Of a stretch of 30,774 nucleotides of DNA, positions 21,738 through 30,748 are shown piece by piece. Position numbers and translations under genes: made by a program. How positions within the stretch are numbered: position 1 is the stretch's first letter; every line of letters begins with the position of its first letter. This stretch comes from Anaerolinea sp. GTDB lineage: Bacteria > Chloroflexota > Anaerolineae > Anaerolineales > Anaerolineaceae. The notes below the pieces were generated by a model. The model had not been told where the DNA came from. It saw only the letters and a program-made list of their open reading frames with translations, and searched no databases. The stretch lies in NCBI GenBank assembly GCA_029975965.1, contig JARKOV010000167.1, positions 1-30,774 on the forward strand. Direction: 5' to 3'.

Positions 21738-22696
21738 CGGCTTCGGATCAAATTGGTCAGGAAAAATCGGAGATTGGCGGGGCGCTCGCCCAACCGGCGC
21801 ATAAAGTATGGGTACCAATGCGTGCCATAGGGAACATACACCCTCACCGGGAAACCTTCAGCTGCCAGGCGCCCTTGTAGATCCTGGCGGATGCCGTAGA
21901 GCATCTGGAACTCGACGGACTGTTGTGGAAGCCCGAACTCGCGCAACATTGCCCGGGCGACTGCGATTCGAGCCGGATCGTGCGTGGCGATGGCGCCGAT
22001 GGGTGGGATGCGCCCGTCAGCGCTTAACGGAGGGCAACCCTTGCGCTGAGTTTCCACGAGAAGGCGACGCGCAAGCCGGTCGAAATTCTCATTGACGGAG
22101 GTTTTACCCGGAAAGGCCACCGTAACAGGCTCGTTGTAAGCTCCCTTGCACAGGCGGACGCGGCCCTGCGCAGCCAGAACCCGCTCCAGGTCGGCTTCAG
22201 TGCGGTAAAGGTAAGCTTGCAGCACGATGCCGATGTTGATATGGCCATTTTCGCGCGCGGTGAAGAACTGATCGAGCGTTGGCGTAGTGAGCGACGAATC
22301 CTCCATATCGATCCGCACGTAATTTTCGTGTGCTTGCGCGGCATCGAGGATCGCCTGAAGGTTTTCGGCGCACAGCCGGGCATCAAAGCCGAGGCCCAAT
22401 TGGCTCAGCTTGATCGAGACATTCGCCCGCAATTGATCATGGGCAATTTTTTCCAACAAGTTGATAATTTCCCGCGTTGCTTCACGGGCGTCCTGCACTG
22501 AGGTGGTGGATTCCCCGAGGTGATCGAGGGTGGCTTGAATGCCGGCCCGGTTCAAACGCTGGACGACCTCCAGCGCCTGGTCGGCAGTCTCTCCGGCCAC
22601 GAAGCGCGCCACGGTTCGCCGGGTGAAGCCCCAACGGGTGATCGTGCGTTGCATCCAACCGGCCCTGGATAAGGTGGCAAACATCGCGCGCAGCAT
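21734..22696 (-). CDS. Proline dehydrogenase (monofunctional PRODH)
   Basis: This is a 320-residue protein, the usual length of monofunctional bacterial PRODH. Motifs include LDHLGESTTS, NVSIKLSQLGLGFD, VRIDMEDSSLT, GIVLQAYLYRTEADL, RLCKGAYNEP and, at the C terminus, the substrate-binding YFMRRLGERPANLRFF. It is an FAD enzyme that oxidises proline to pyrroline-5-carboxylate and passes electrons to the quinone pool. The P5C dehydrogenase partner is not in the window. ATG 22696 has no Shine-Dalgarno and lies 7 nt after TAGAAT, so the transcript may be leaderless. It heads the unit with UbiA-like, moeA, moeA-PBP and bcp. Confidence 0.95.
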   Translation of the reverse strand: MLRAMFATLSRAGWMQRTITRWGFTRRTVARFVAGETADQALEVVQRLNRAGIQATLDHLGESTTSVQDAREATREIINLLEKIAHDQLRANVSIKLSQLGLGFDARLCAENLQAILDAAQAHENYVRIDMEDSSLTTPTLDQFFTARENGHINIGIVLQAYLYRTEADLERVLAAQGRVRLCKGAYNEPVTVAFPGKTSVNENFDRLARRLLVETQRKGCPPLSADGRIPPIGAIATHDPARIAVARAMLREFGLPQQSVEFQMLYGIRQDLQGRLAAEGFPVRVYVPYGTHWYPYFMRRLGERPANLRFFLTNLIRSR

Positions 22697-22703
22697 CGGA
22701 ATG

Positions 22704-22712
22704 ATTCTAACA
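22704..22712 (-). promoter_or_regulatory. Extended -10 immediately before proline dehydrogenase
   Basis: On the minus strand TGTTAGAAT fits the TGnTAnAAT extended -10 pattern and ends 7 nt before the ATG. No -35 is visible. It predicts a leaderless mRNA for the operon. Confidence 0.5.
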
Positions 22713-22842
22713 TGGTTTACCGGCCCGCTCTGATGGGCGAGCCTGCCTCGTTGGATGTCGGTATGCCGGTCATCAGGATCATCCAGGCGACCGACGATCT
22801 TATCCGGCTATTTACTTTTCACGCTGCCAGTGGGAGCACTTT

Positions 22843-22851
22843 TGATATAAT
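22843..22851 (+). promoter_or_regulatory. Extended -10 promoter of the amino acid ABC transporter
   Basis: TGATATAAT (22843-22851) predicts a leader of about 100 nt before the binding-protein gene. Within the leader, CGATA-N6-TATCG (22882-22897) is a small inverted repeat that could be an operator. No clear -35 is seen. Confidence 0.55.
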
Positions 22852-22956
22852 AATCTTGGCCCTCGCCGATGGCCGGATGTGCGATATGTTTCTATCGGAG
22901 AAAATTTCCATATCACTCGAAACGAATGAAATCTAAATGAAGGAGAAGAACAGCAA

Positions 22957-23721
22957 ATGAAGCGCAATACTTTGATTCTGGTGTCTGGCTTGATCCTTGT
23001 GGCGCTAGTCCTCGGCGCCTGCGCGCCCGCCGCCTCGACCGGTGAAAAGACGGTGGTGCGGGTTGCGACCGATGCCACTTTCCCACCCTTCGAGCTGGTC
23101 GATGAAGCCACCAAAGAACTGACCGGTTTCGATGTCGAGTTGATGAACGCCCTGGCAGAAAAAGCCGGCTTCACGGTCGAGTGGACCAACGTCGGGTTCG
23201 ATTCGATGCTGGCGGGTATTTCTGAATGCCAGTACGACGCTGCGATTGCTGCCATCACCATCACCGAAGACCGCAAAGCCACGATGGATTTTTCAGACCC
23301 CTATATCAACGCGGGGCAGATTGTGACCGTGCGCAAGGAAACCACCGATATCAAGGGCAAGGATGACCTGCCCGGCAAGAAGGTCGGTGCGCAGATCGGC
23401 ACCACCGGCGCAATCGAGGCGGGCAATATCGCGGGCGTGGAGGTTAAAACGTACGATGCCTACGACCAGGCTTTCCTCGACCTGGCAAATGGCCAGATCG
23501 ACGCGGTGATCGCCGATTACCCGACCACGCTGGCTTTCCTGGCGACCAACCCCGACAAGCTGATGGTCGTGGGCGAGGTCTTCACCGACGAGAATTACGG
23601 CATCGCCGTGTGCAAGGACAAGACCGCCGAGTTGATGGGCAAGATCAACGACGCGTTGAAAGCCCTGAAGACCGATGGCACCATTGGCAAGTTGGAACAG
23701 AAGTGGCTGGCGGGGCAGTAA
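22957..23721 (+). CDS. Polar amino acid ABC transporter substrate-binding lipoprotein
   Basis: This is a 254-residue protein. A lipoprotein signal ends LVLGAC with C22 lipidated. The family-3 binding fold shows VVRVATDATFPPFELVDE, LTGFDVELMNALAEKAG, GISECQYDAAIAAITITEDRK, FSDPYINAGQIVTV and GKKVGAQIGTTGAIEAG. It resembles glutamine, histidine or general polar amino acid binders; specificity cannot be fixed. GAAGGAG precedes the start. A strong terminator directly after the gene separates it from the permease, which allows higher binding-protein expression. Confidence 0.94.
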   Translation: MKRNTLILVSGLILVALVLGACAPAASTGEKTVVRVATDATFPPFELVDEATKELTGFDVELMNALAEKAGFTVEWTNVGFDSMLAGISECQYDAAIAAITITEDRKATMDFSDPYINAGQIVTVRKETTDIKGKDDLPGKKVGAQIGTTGAIEAGNIAGVEVKTYDAYDQAFLDLANGQIDAVIADYPTTLAFLATNPDKLMVVGEVFTDENYGIAVCKDKTAELMGKINDALKALKTDGTIGKLEQKWLAGQ

Positions 23722-23754
23722 GCCGCTCAGACCCGGTTGTGATTTGACCGACAC

Positions 23755-23800
23755 AATGGGGGCTGTCCAATAGCACGCCAGGACAGCCCCCATTATTTTA
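23755..23800 (+). terminator. Strong terminator after the binding-protein gene
   Basis: A perfect 14-bp stem AATGGGGGCTGTCC / GGACAGCCCCCATT (23755-23768 with 23781-23794) has a 12-nt loop and is followed by ATTTTA. It lies within the transporter locus, ahead of a new promoter. Confidence 0.85.
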
Positions 23801-23820
23801 CTGATACCCGAAGGACCCTT

Positions 23821-23829
23821 TGCTATAAT
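23821..23829 (+). promoter_or_regulatory. Extended -10 promoter of the permease-ATPase unit
   Basis: TGCTATAAT lies 18 nt before the permease ATG, giving a very short leader of about 12 nt. The nearby -35 region is poor. It allows the permease genes to be expressed independently of the binding protein. Confidence 0.55.
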
Positions 23830-23847
23830 TAACCAAAGGCGGTGATT

Positions 23848-24672
23848 ATGGCTACTCCATCTGGGCCTCAAGTCGACCCGCATCTGCCAACGATCCGGGG
23901 AAACGAAAACGTGCAACGGTGGGATCCGGGCTGGCTGCTGGTGATTGGAGCGGCCGGCCTGTTACTCGTGTTAATCGTGTGGGTGGGAAACCCCTTCGAC
24001 CGGATTTTCCGCTTCGTGTTAGACGGAGTGCGGGTGACCGTGCTGGTCACTCTTTCAACCTTTGTCTTAATCCTGGTGGTGGGCATGATCGGCGCGTTGG
24101 GCCGCCTGTCGCGCGTTGCGCCGCTGCGCGGGATTGCCACCGTGTATGTCGAAGTGGCGCGCGGCATTCCCTTGCTGGTTCAGCTTTACTTCTGGTATTA
24201 CGCATTCCCCTCGATCGTGAGAGACCTGGGTAAAGCCTGGAACATTGCCGGAATGCGAGATTTTGTTGCCAACCCATATTTCATGGCGATCCTGGGCCTC
24301 ACGATCTGTTATGCCGCTTACATGACCGAGGTGTACCGCGCCGGGATCCAGAGCATCCCAAAAGGGCAGATGGAAGCGGCACGCAGCCTCGGCATGACCT
24401 ACTTCCAGGCGATGCGTTACGTGATCCTTCCGCAAGCGGTGCGTGTGATCTTGCCACCTGTCGGCAACGAATTTATCACCCTGCTCAAAGACTCCTCGCT
24501 GGTCTCCGCGGTGGCGGTTTCAGACCTGACGCGGCGCGGTCGCGAATTTCAAGCCATTACCCCGTTGCCGCTGCATATCTACCTGATGATCGGTTTGATG
24601 TACCTGGTCATGACGCTGCTATCAGCCAGGGTGATTAGCCTGCTGGAGGCCCGGGTTCACCGGGAGCGCTAG
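23848..24672 (+). CDS. Polar amino acid ABC transporter permease
   Basis: This is a 274-residue protein from ATG 23848; an in-frame GTG at 23842 is possible. The HisM/GlnP-type inner membrane component has about five or six helices. It contains [53 protein letters not shown] (the EAA loop that contacts the ATPase, shortened: EAARSLGMT) and [19 protein letters not shown]. The ATPase gene starts 1 nt after the stop. A single permease gene suggests a homodimeric channel. Confidence 0.95.
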   Translation: MATPSGPQVDPHLPTIRGNENVQRWDPGWLLVIGAAGLLLVLIVWVGNPFDRIFRFVLDGVRVTVLVTLSTFVLILVVGMIGALGRLSRVAPLRGIATVYVEVARGIPLLVQLYFWYYAFPSIVRDLGKAWNIAGMRDFVANPYFMAILGLTICYAAYMTEVYRAGIQSIPKGQMEAARSLGMTYFQAMRYVILPQAVRVILPPVGNEFITLLKDSSLVSAVAVSDLTRRGREFQAITPLPLHIYLMIGLMYLVMTLLSARVISLLEARVHRER

Positions 24673-24673
24673 A

Positions 24674-25402
24674 ATGGAATCCATCATCCAGATCGAGAAC
24701 ATCCACAAGTACTTTGGTCGCGTTCATGCCCTGAAAGGCGTCAGCCTGCAGGTCAGCAGGGGCGAGGTGGTGGTGATCATTGGTCCCTCTGGCTCGGGGA
24801 AGTCGACCTTGCTGCGCTGCATCAACCGCCTGGAGGAGTTTGAGAGCGGGAAAATCGTGGTGGATGGCATCCCGCTGGACAACGCTGAGAACATCAACGC
24901 GGTGCGCGCCGAGGTGGGCATGGTTTTCCAGCAATTTAACCTCTTTCCTCACCTGAGCGTGCTCGATAACATTTCCCTGGCGCAGAAGGTGGTGCGCAAG
25001 CGCGATGTCGCCACATCCGAAAAGAATGCGATGGACCTGCTCCACAAGGTGGGCATTCCGGACAAAGCCAGGGCTTACCCGCTGCAGCTTTCGGGCGGTC
25101 AACAACAGCGGGTGGCCATTGCGCGCGCGCTGGCGATGAACCCGAAAATCATGTTGTTCGACGAGCCGACCAGCGCCCTGGACCCCGAGATGATCCAGGA
25201 GGTGCTGGACGTGATGCTCGCCCTGGCAAAGGAAGGCATGACCATGGTGGTCGTCTCGCACGAGATGGGTTTTTCGCGCAATGCCGCCGACCGGGTGATC
25301 TTCATGGATGACGGCTTGATCGTCGAAGAAGGTCCGCCGAGCGTGATGTTCCATTCTCCCACGCAAGAACGCACCAAGCTGTTCTTAAGCAAGGTGTTGT
25401 GA
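24674..25402 (+). CDS. Polar amino acid ABC transporter ATP-binding protein
   Basis: This is a 242-residue GlnQ/HisP-type ATPase. It has Walker [10 protein letters not shown] (37-45), the Q-loop in [17 protein letters not shown], signature LSGGQ (139-143), Walker [10 protein letters not shown] with D163/E164, and the H-loop [19 protein letters not shown], which is typical of the polar amino acid subfamily. All catalytic motifs are intact. It powers the permease encoded 1 nt upstream. Its stop overlaps the GTG of the next gene. Confidence 0.97.
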   Translation: MESIIQIENIHKYFGRVHALKGVSLQVSRGEVVVIIGPSGSGKSTLLRCINRLEEFESGKIVVDGIPLDNAENINAVRAEVGMVFQQFNLFPHLSVLDNISLAQKVVRKRDVATSEKNAMDLLHKVGIPDKARAYPLQLSGGQQQRVAIARALAMNPKIMLFDEPTSALDPEMIQEVLDVMLALAKEGMTMVVVSHEMGFSRNAADRVIFMDDGLIVEEGPPSVMFHSPTQERTKLFLSKVL

Positions 25403-26424
25403 GTTCATTACCCGGTATGGCTTTCCCCCTGGGAAAACTTCCACACGAATACCTGTCCAGACTGCTGGCCGGCGCGCCGGTCAGCGACCCGCGCGTCCTG
25501 GTTGGACCCGGAAGCGGGCTGGACTGCGCGGTGATCGACCTGGGCGACCGTTACCTGGTGTTCAAATCGGACCCGATCACTTTTGCGACCGACCAGATTG
25601 GCTGGTATGCGGTGCAGGTCAACGCCAATGATATCGCCACCACCGGCGGCACGCCGCGCTGGATGCTGGCCACCCTGCTGTTGCCCGAAGGTCAGGCTTC
25701 ACCGGAGCTGGTGGAAGGAATTTTTGACCAGCTCGGCGCGGCCTGCCGCGAATCTGGCATTAGCCTGGTCGGCGGGCACACCGAGGTCACCTACGGTCTC
25801 GACCGCCCGGTGATCAGCGCGGCGCTGGTCGGTGAAGTCGAGCGGGGCAAATTGGTGATGCCCGGAGGCGCGCGTCCTGGCGACCGGCTCTTGCTCACCA
25901 AAGGCGTGCCGGTCGAGGCGGTTTCGTTGTTGGCGCGCGAATTTTCGACGCGGCTGGAGCCTTTCCTCTCGGCGGAGGAGTTGGCCGAAGCGCGCGCTTA
26001 CCTCTACCATCCTGGGATCAGCGTGGTGCGAGACGCTCGAGTCGCCGTCCAGGCCGGCAAAGTGAACGCCATGCACGATCCAACCGAAGGCGGGCTGGCC
26101 GCCGCCCTGTGGGAGCTGGCTGAGTCCAGCCGTTGCGGCATTCTCTTTGAGCCGCAGGCTGTCCTGGTGCCGCCGTTGGCCCGGCGAATTTGCGAGCTGC
26201 TGGGCATCGACCCCCTGGCTTCGATCGCTTCCGGCGCGTTGCTGCTGGCGGTTTCTCCGGCTGACTGCGCGGGCGTGCGCCAGGCCCTGGAGGTCGACGG
26301 CATCCGGTGCGTTGAGATTGGTCAGATACAAACCGGCGCTCCAGAGGTGCGAATTGCAAAGGGTGACCTTTACCCGCGACCAGGTCGAGATGAGGTAGCG
26401 CGCCTTTTTGAGCAAAGGGCCTGA
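25399..26424 (+). CDS. PurM/HypE-like (AIR synthase-related) protein
   Basis: This is a 341-residue protein with the PurM/HypE/ThiL/SelD fold. The N-terminal ATP-binding half has [28 protein letters not shown] (shortened: D-x-A-V-I-D...KSDPITF), [22 protein letters not shown] and [20 protein letters not shown]. The C-terminal half has [12 protein letters not shown] and [18 protein letters not shown], as in HypE. HypE's C-terminal PxxC cysteine is absent, so hydrogenase cyanide-ligand synthesis is unlikely. The reaction is unknown. The GTG start at 25399 overlaps the ATPase stop and has AAGGTG upstream; ATG 25417 is an alternative. It is the last gene of the transporter unit. Confidence 0.8.
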   Translation: MSSLPGMAFPLGKLPHEYLSRLLAGAPVSDPRVLVGPGSGLDCAVIDLGDRYLVFKSDPITFATDQIGWYAVQVNANDIATTGGTPRWMLATLLLPEGQASPELVEGIFDQLGAACRESGISLVGGHTEVTYGLDRPVISAALVGEVERGKLVMPGGARPGDRLLLTKGVPVEAVSLLAREFSTRLEPFLSAEELAEARAYLYHPGISVVRDARVAVQAGKVNAMHDPTEGGLAAALWELAESSRCGILFEPQAVLVPPLARRICELLGIDPLASIASGALLLAVSPADCAGVRQALEVDGIRCVEIGQIQTGAPEVRIAKGDLYPRPGRDEVARLFEQRA

Positions 26425-26457
26425 CGCGAACCGCCTGGATCGACCTGTTACGAAAAT

Positions 26458-26495
26458 AAAAAGAAGGGCGACAAAGCAAACGCGCCCTTCTTTTT
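26458..26495. terminator. Bidirectional terminator
   Basis: AAAAAGAAGGGCG pairs with CGCCCTTCTTTTT around a loop of about 12 nt. A/T runs on both sides let it end both the transporter unit on the plus strand and the convergent small membrane protein gene on the minus strand. Confidence 0.85.
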
Positions 26496-26517
26496 CATCC
26501 GGTTCAGACCAGGTGAG

Positions 26518-26910
26518 TTAATGGCGGCGAGGTCCCCCGCGCAACTCGTCGTGGAAGAACAGGCTCAAGATAAACCCGACCACACTGACGATCAACGCTC
26601 CCAGGAAGGCGGGAACAAAACCATCCACGGTGAAGCCAACCCCAAATTGGGTGCCGACCAGGCCTGCCAGGTAGAACAGCAGCGTATTGATTAGCAGCGA
26701 ACCCAGGCCGAGTGTCAGGATGATCAAAGGGCAGGAGATAACAGTCAGGAGTGGGCGGAGGATGGCATTGATTAACCCAAAGATGAGCGCCAGCCAGATG
26801 ATCTCCCACCAGTTTTGAAATTGTGGATCAATGCCACGCCCGTTAAGCAGGTAGATCGCTGCATACAGGGCAACGGCGTTGATCCCCAGACGGATCAATA
26901 GTTTTGTCAT
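26518..26910 (-). CDS. DUF360/YvlD-type four-helix membrane protein (phage holin IV superfamily)
   Basis: This is a 130-residue protein with four predicted helices (about 5-22, 36-54, 58-80 and 95-118). LALIFGLINAILRPLLTVISCPLIILTLGLGSLLINTLLFYLAG contains the hallmark 'N-x2-L-RP-x3-…-P' pattern of this family (shortened: LINAILRPLL…CPL). Despite the holin superfamily name these are normal chromosomal proteins of unknown function. ATG 26910 is preceded by AAGGGAG. It is not part of a prophage. Confidence 0.85.
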   Translation of the reverse strand: MTKLLIRLGINAVALYAAIYLLNGRGIDPQFQNWWEIIWLALIFGLINAILRPLLTVISCPLIILTLGLGSLLINTLLFYLAGLVGTQFGVGFTVDGFVPAFLGALIVSVVGFILSLFFHDELRGGPRRH

Positions 26911-27059
26911 GAATGACTCCCTTCGCTATTTGATTCGAAAAGACGTCTCCCCATCCTGAAGGTTCGACGTGACCGTTGAGCTGAGTTCAACCATCTATAT
27001 CATATACGATGAGATGGGCTTTCGGTTGCACTTATTTCGTTTGGCAGCCTGTTCGCACG

Positions 27060-28043
27060 TTACTTGCACGGGTATTCCATCCAGATGAGCGTGTTCTGGA
27101 GGGTGAAGTTGCAAGCCTGGAAAGCATCGATGCCCCGTTTATCGGGGTAATTCACCCCCAATGGCCGGTGGCGGTCTCGCATATGGTGGAGCGCATGCGG
27201 TAGCAGCGCGCGCAGCACGGTTTCATCGTTTTCGGGTGGAGAGGCGACCCACAACATATCGGTGGAACCCCGGACAGGCTCCCAGGTGATAAACCCGAGG
27301 GGCTGCCCGGCATCATCTCCGGACGCCAGGTAACGGGCTGCCCAGTGGGTTTGCAAGTCGCCGTTCATCCATCGCCACAACTGATTCAGGAAGGAGGGAT
27401 GATAACGAGCCGGATCGAAGCTCATATTCCAGGTCGCCTCGAGCGGGTAATTCAGGTCCAACCAGCAGCGCTGGAGCGGCCAATCGCGCTTTTCTCGCTC
27501 GGTCACCAGCACGCCGACGGGCGTGGCAAAAGAAGGGATTTCGCCGCTTACCCAGGTCGAACGGCGCGACCGTTCGGTGAAACCGATCGAAGCGTAGAGG
27601 TTGTAGGCCGCGATGTTATCGTCTCGGACCTGCAGCCAGGCGGACGACACGCGGCGCTTGCGGATATGATCGATGGCGCGCATGGTCAGCTCGCGAGCTA
27701 TCCCGCGCCGGCGGTGGTCGGGATGGACAGCGACGTTGGCGATCATGTACAGCCAACGCCCGCCTTTGTAAATGGGGATCAGGCTGAGGTTGCCAAGGAT
27801 GCGATGATTTTCCTCCCAAACGTATCCGAAGAGGGGAGAGGAAACACGCTCTCCTCGCCCAATCGTCCAGCGCACCAGGTTGGGGTCGGCGGCTGCGCGA
27901 CGAATATGGCGCAGGTATTCGCGCCCGTCGGAATCCAGGGTGGGGGTAAAACAGATTTCGATCAGGTCGGCGACTGGGGAAAGGTCGTGGCGCGAATCGA
28001 GCGGGCGGATGTGGCTGGTTTTGACGGGAAGGTTGTAACGCAC
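27060..28043 (-). CDS. GNAT family N-acetyltransferase
   Basis: This is a 327-residue protein. The N-terminal GNAT domain (about 10-165) has the acetyl-CoA motif ANVAVHPDHRRRGIARELT and the downstream LQVRDDNIAAYNLYASIGF. The C-terminal half (about 185-327) may be a second, degenerate GNAT-like fold, to judge from its length and the pattern LWVASPPENDETVLRALLPHAL. The acceptor substrate is unknown. The GTG start at 28043 has no Shine-Dalgarno, and TAAAAT lies 6 nt upstream, so it may be leaderless. It is divergent from clpC. Confidence 0.88.
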   Translation of the reverse strand: MRYNLPVKTSHIRPLDSRHDLSPVADLIEICFTPTLDSDGREYLRHIRRAAADPNLVRWTIGRGERVSSPLFGYVWEENHRILGNLSLIPIYKGGRWLYMIANVAVHPDHRRRGIARELTMRAIDHIRKRRVSSAWLQVRDDNIAAYNLYASIGFTERSRRSTWVSGEIPSFATPVGVLVTEREKRDWPLQRCWLDLNYPLEATWNMSFDPARYHPSFLNQLWRWMNGDLQTHWAARYLASGDDAGQPLGFITWEPVRGSTDMLWVASPPENDETVLRALLPHALHHMRDRHRPLGVNYPDKRGIDAFQACNFTLQNTLIWMEYPCK

Positions 28044-28049
28044 GAAGAT

Positions 28050-28055
28050 ATTTTA
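28050..28055 (-). promoter_or_regulatory. Putative -10 box before the GNAT gene (leaderless)
   Basis: On the minus strand TG-TAAAAT is followed by 6 nt (ATCTTC) and the GTG start. It has the same geometry as the boxes before the sensor kinase and proline dehydrogenase. Confidence 0.4.
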
Positions 28056-28153
28056 CATCGGAGATTCGGGAATATACAAACAGAAGAAGGCGGGTTGTCC
28101 GGCGAAATCGACCGTGCTGGAGAGGTTCTAACACGAATCTTATATAACAAATG

Positions 28154-28182
28154 TTCAATGTTAATGGAGAGGATGCTATAAT
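28154..28182 (+). promoter_or_regulatory. Putative clpC promoter
   Basis: The extended -10 TGCTATAAT (28174-28182) is preceded by a weak -35 TTCAAT (28154-28159) at 17 bp. A TTGATCAA palindrome (28186-28193) sits at the expected transcript start and could be an operator. I see no CIRCE element; a CtsR-type direct repeat is also not evident. Confidence 0.55.
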
Positions 28183-28226
28183 TCTTGATCAACAGGTGTG
28201 GATGCCTGTGAAAAGGACAGAAGCCT

Positions 28227-30680
28227 ATGATGCGATTTGATCGTTTCACGGAACGAGCCCAGGAAGCGGCCCAGCGCGCGGCTGAGATCATCCAGCGCTA
28301 TGGGCATAACCAGATCGACACAGAACATATCCTCCTGGCGATGATCGAGCAACCTCAGGGGGTGATTCCCCAGTTATTGGAGCTGCTTAAGATCGACGGC
28401 AACATGCTGGCGGAGCGCCTGGATTATATTTTGCGCACCAGCCCCAAGGCGAGCATTTTCGGAGGCGGCGCCGGCCAAATTTTTATCACCCCGCGCGTCA
28501 AGCGGATCATCGACCTGGCCAACGAAGAAGCCAACCGGATGAAGGATGAATACATCTCCACGGAGCACATCTTCCTGGCTGTGCTGAGCGAGCGCAACAC
28601 ACCTGCCGCGCGCCTGCTGGAAGGCGCGGGGATTACCCGCGAGCGCGTCAATGACGCGATCCTTCAGTTGCGCGGCGGTCAACGGGTTTCCGATCCACAG
28701 GCTGAAACACGCTACCGCACGCTGGAGAAATATTCGCGCGATCTCACCCAGCAGGCGCGCGAGGGCAAACTTGACCCGGTGATTGGGCGCGACAAGGAAA
28801 TTCTGCGGGTGATGCAAATTCTTTCCCGACGTACCAAGAACAACCCGGTTCTCATCGGCGAGGCCGGCGTCGGCAAAACCGCCATCGTCGAAGGGCTGGC
28901 CCAAAAGATCGCCTCCAACGACGTGCCGGAAATCCTGGCCGGTAAACGGGTCATCGCCCTGGACCTGGGCGGGATGATCGCCGGTTCGCGCTTCCGCGGA
29001 GAGTTTGAAGAACGCTTGAAGGCAGCCATCGAAGAAGTGCAACGCTCCGAAGGGGAGATCGTGCTCTTCATTGACGAGCTGCACACCGTGGTCGGCGCAG
29101 GAGCCGCGCAGGGCGCGATGGACGCCTCGAACATGCTCAAGCCCTCGCTCGCTCGCGGCGAATTGCAGTGCGTCGGCGCGACCACCCTCGACGAATACCA
29201 GAAGTACATCGAAAAAGATTCGGCGTTGGAGCGGCGTTTTGCCCCCGTGTTTGTGGATGAGCCGAGTGTGGAAGACACCATTCAGATGTTGCGCGGGTTG
29301 CGCGACCGGTATGAGGCCCACCACAAGGTAAAAATCTCCGACGAGTCGCTGGTCGCGGCGGCGCGTTTATCCTCGCAATACGTGCAAGATCGCCACCTGC
29401 CGGATAAAGCGATTGACCTGATCGACGAAGCCGCTGCAAAACTGCGTGTGGCGCTCTTCTCATTGCCACCCGATCTCAAAGCCAAGAAAACCGAGATCGA
29501 CCGACTGGCAGCCGAGGAAGAACAGGCCGGGCAAGAGCGAGATTACGAGCGGGCTGCTTTGAAGAAAGCAGACCGGCTGCGCCTGGAAAGCGAATACAAC
29601 GAGCTGCGCATCGAGTGGGAGCGTGAGCACCAGTTGGACGGGCAGGTGGACGAGAACGACATCGCCGAGGTGATCGCCCAGTGGACGGGAATCCCGGTCA
29701 GCCAGATGCTCGAATCGGAAGCCGAGCGCTTGCTCAAGATGGAAGATCGCCTGCACGAGCGCATCAAAGGCCAGGAGGAAGCTGTGCATGCGATCTCCGA
29801 TGCCATCCGCCGCGCCCGTTCCGGCCTCAAAGACCCGCGACGTCCAATCGGCTCTTTTATCTTCATTGGCCCATCCGGCGTTGGCAAGACCGAGCTGGCG
29901 CGCGCGCTGGCCGAATTTATGTTCAGCGATGAAGATGCCTTGGTCCGCCTGGATATGAGCGAGTACCGCGAGCAGCACACCGTCTCACGCCTGTTTGGCG
30001 CTCCGCCCGGATATGTGGGTTATGAAGAAGGCGGGCAATTGACCGAGGCAGTTCGCCGCCGTCCCTACCGGGTGATCCTCTTTGACGAGATCGAAAAGGC
30101 GCATCCTGAGGTCTGGAACGCGCTGCTGCAAATACTGGACGACGGTCGCCTGACCGATGGCCAGGGGCGCGTGGTCGATTTCCGCAACACCGTCTTGATC
30201 ATGACCAGCAACCTGGGCACCGAGTTCGTGCGCAAAGGCGGCACGTTGGGCTTCTTACAAGCCACCGATAGCGCCGAAGATCGCCAGGTGCACGACAAGA
30301 TCGAAAAAGCGCTCAAAACAACCTTCCGGCCTGAGTTCCTCAACCGCATCGATGAGATCATCATCTTCTCGCCGCTCACGGATGAGCAGATGCTGGATAT
30401 CGTCGACCTCCAGATGAAAGAGGTCGCTACGCGCCTGGAGGAGCACGGTTTGGAGGTCGCGCTGACCGAAGCTGCCAGAAGTTGGCTGGCAAAAGTGGGT
30501 TATGACCCCAGTTTTGGCGCGCGACCGTTGCGCCGGGCGTTGCAGAAGTACGTGGAAAGCCCGCTCTCGGTCAGCCTGCTTTCCGGCGAGTTTCACACCG
30601 GAGAGAAGGTCCTGGTGGATATCGAGGACGATAAGGTGGTGTTCCGCAAGGCAGGTGAAGAGCAACCGGTGACTTCTTAA
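28227..30680 (+). CDS. clpC: ATP-dependent Clp protease ATP-binding subunit ClpC
   Basis: This is an 817-residue AAA+ unfoldase of ClpC length. The N domain (about 1-145) has two Clp repeats ([34 protein letters not shown]). D1 has Walker [10 protein letters not shown] (about 212) and [21 protein letters not shown] short middle domain with a UVR-like segment ([16 protein letters not shown]) separates it from D2, which has GPSGVGKTE (about 547) and [13 protein letters not shown]. The LGF loop (GGTLGFLQ, about 672) is where ClpC docks on ClpP. It refolds or feeds proteins to ClpP in quality control. The start ATG 28227 follows AAAAGGA; ATG 28230 is possible. Confidence 0.97.
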   Translation: MMRFDRFTERAQEAAQRAAEIIQRYGHNQIDTEHILLAMIEQPQGVIPQLLELLKIDGNMLAERLDYILRTSPKASIFGGGAGQIFITPRVKRIIDLANEEANRMKDEYISTEHIFLAVLSERNTPAARLLEGAGITRERVNDAILQLRGGQRVSDPQAETRYRTLEKYSRDLTQQAREGKLDPVIGRDKEILRVMQILSRRTKNNPVLIGEAGVGKTAIVEGLAQKIASNDVPEILAGKRVIALDLGGMIAGSRFRGEFEERLKAAIEEVQRSEGEIVLFIDELHTVVGAGAAQGAMDASNMLKPSLARGELQCVGATTLDEYQKYIEKDSALERRFAPVFVDEPSVEDTIQMLRGLRDRYEAHHKVKISDESLVAAARLSSQYVQDRHLPDKAIDLIDEAAAKLRVALFSLPPDLKAKKTEIDRLAAEEEQAGQERDYERAALKKADRLRLESEYNELRIEWEREHQLDGQVDENDIAEVIAQWTGIPVSQMLESEAERLLKMEDRLHERIKGQEEAVHAISDAIRRARSGLKDPRRPIGSFIFIGPSGVGKTELARALAEFMFSDEDALVRLDMSEYREQHTVSRLFGAPPGYVGYEEGGQLTEAVRRRPYRVILFDEIEKAHPEVWNALLQILDDGRLTDGQGRVVDFRNTVLIMTSNLGTEFVRKGGTLGFLQATDSAEDRQVHDKIEKALKTTFRPEFLNRIDEIIIFSPLTDEQMLDIVDLQMKEVATRLEEHGLEVALTEAARSWLAKVGYDPSFGARPLRRALQKYVESPLSVSLLSGEFHTGEKVLVDIEDDKVVFRKAGEEQPVTS

Positions 30681-30705
30681 CCGGTTGGGACGGCCCGGAT
30701 GAGTC

Positions 30706-30748
30706 AACCGAACCTGTGCGAGCCACGCGCCACACAGGTTCGGTTATT
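30706..30748 (+). terminator. Rho-independent terminator after clpC
   Basis: A perfect 13-bp stem AACCGAACCTGTG / CACAGGTTCGGTT (30706-30718 with 30733-30745) with a 14-nt loop is followed by ATTTAAT. It lies 25 nt after the stop. Confidence 0.85.

Noticed and set aside
22712..22936. A 74-codon plus-strand frame between proline dehydrogenase and the transporter
   Set aside because: It runs through the likely promoter and leader of the binding-protein gene, lacks a ribosome-binding site and shows no family features.
26518..26910. Holin-superfamily name as evidence of a prophage
   Set aside because: No phage structural, lysis or integrase genes surround it; DUF360/YvlD-type proteins are common chromosomal membrane proteins.
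28374..29324. A 316-codon frame antisense to clpC
   Set aside because: It is a mirror of the conserved ClpC coding pattern, without its own motifs or a ribosome-binding site.
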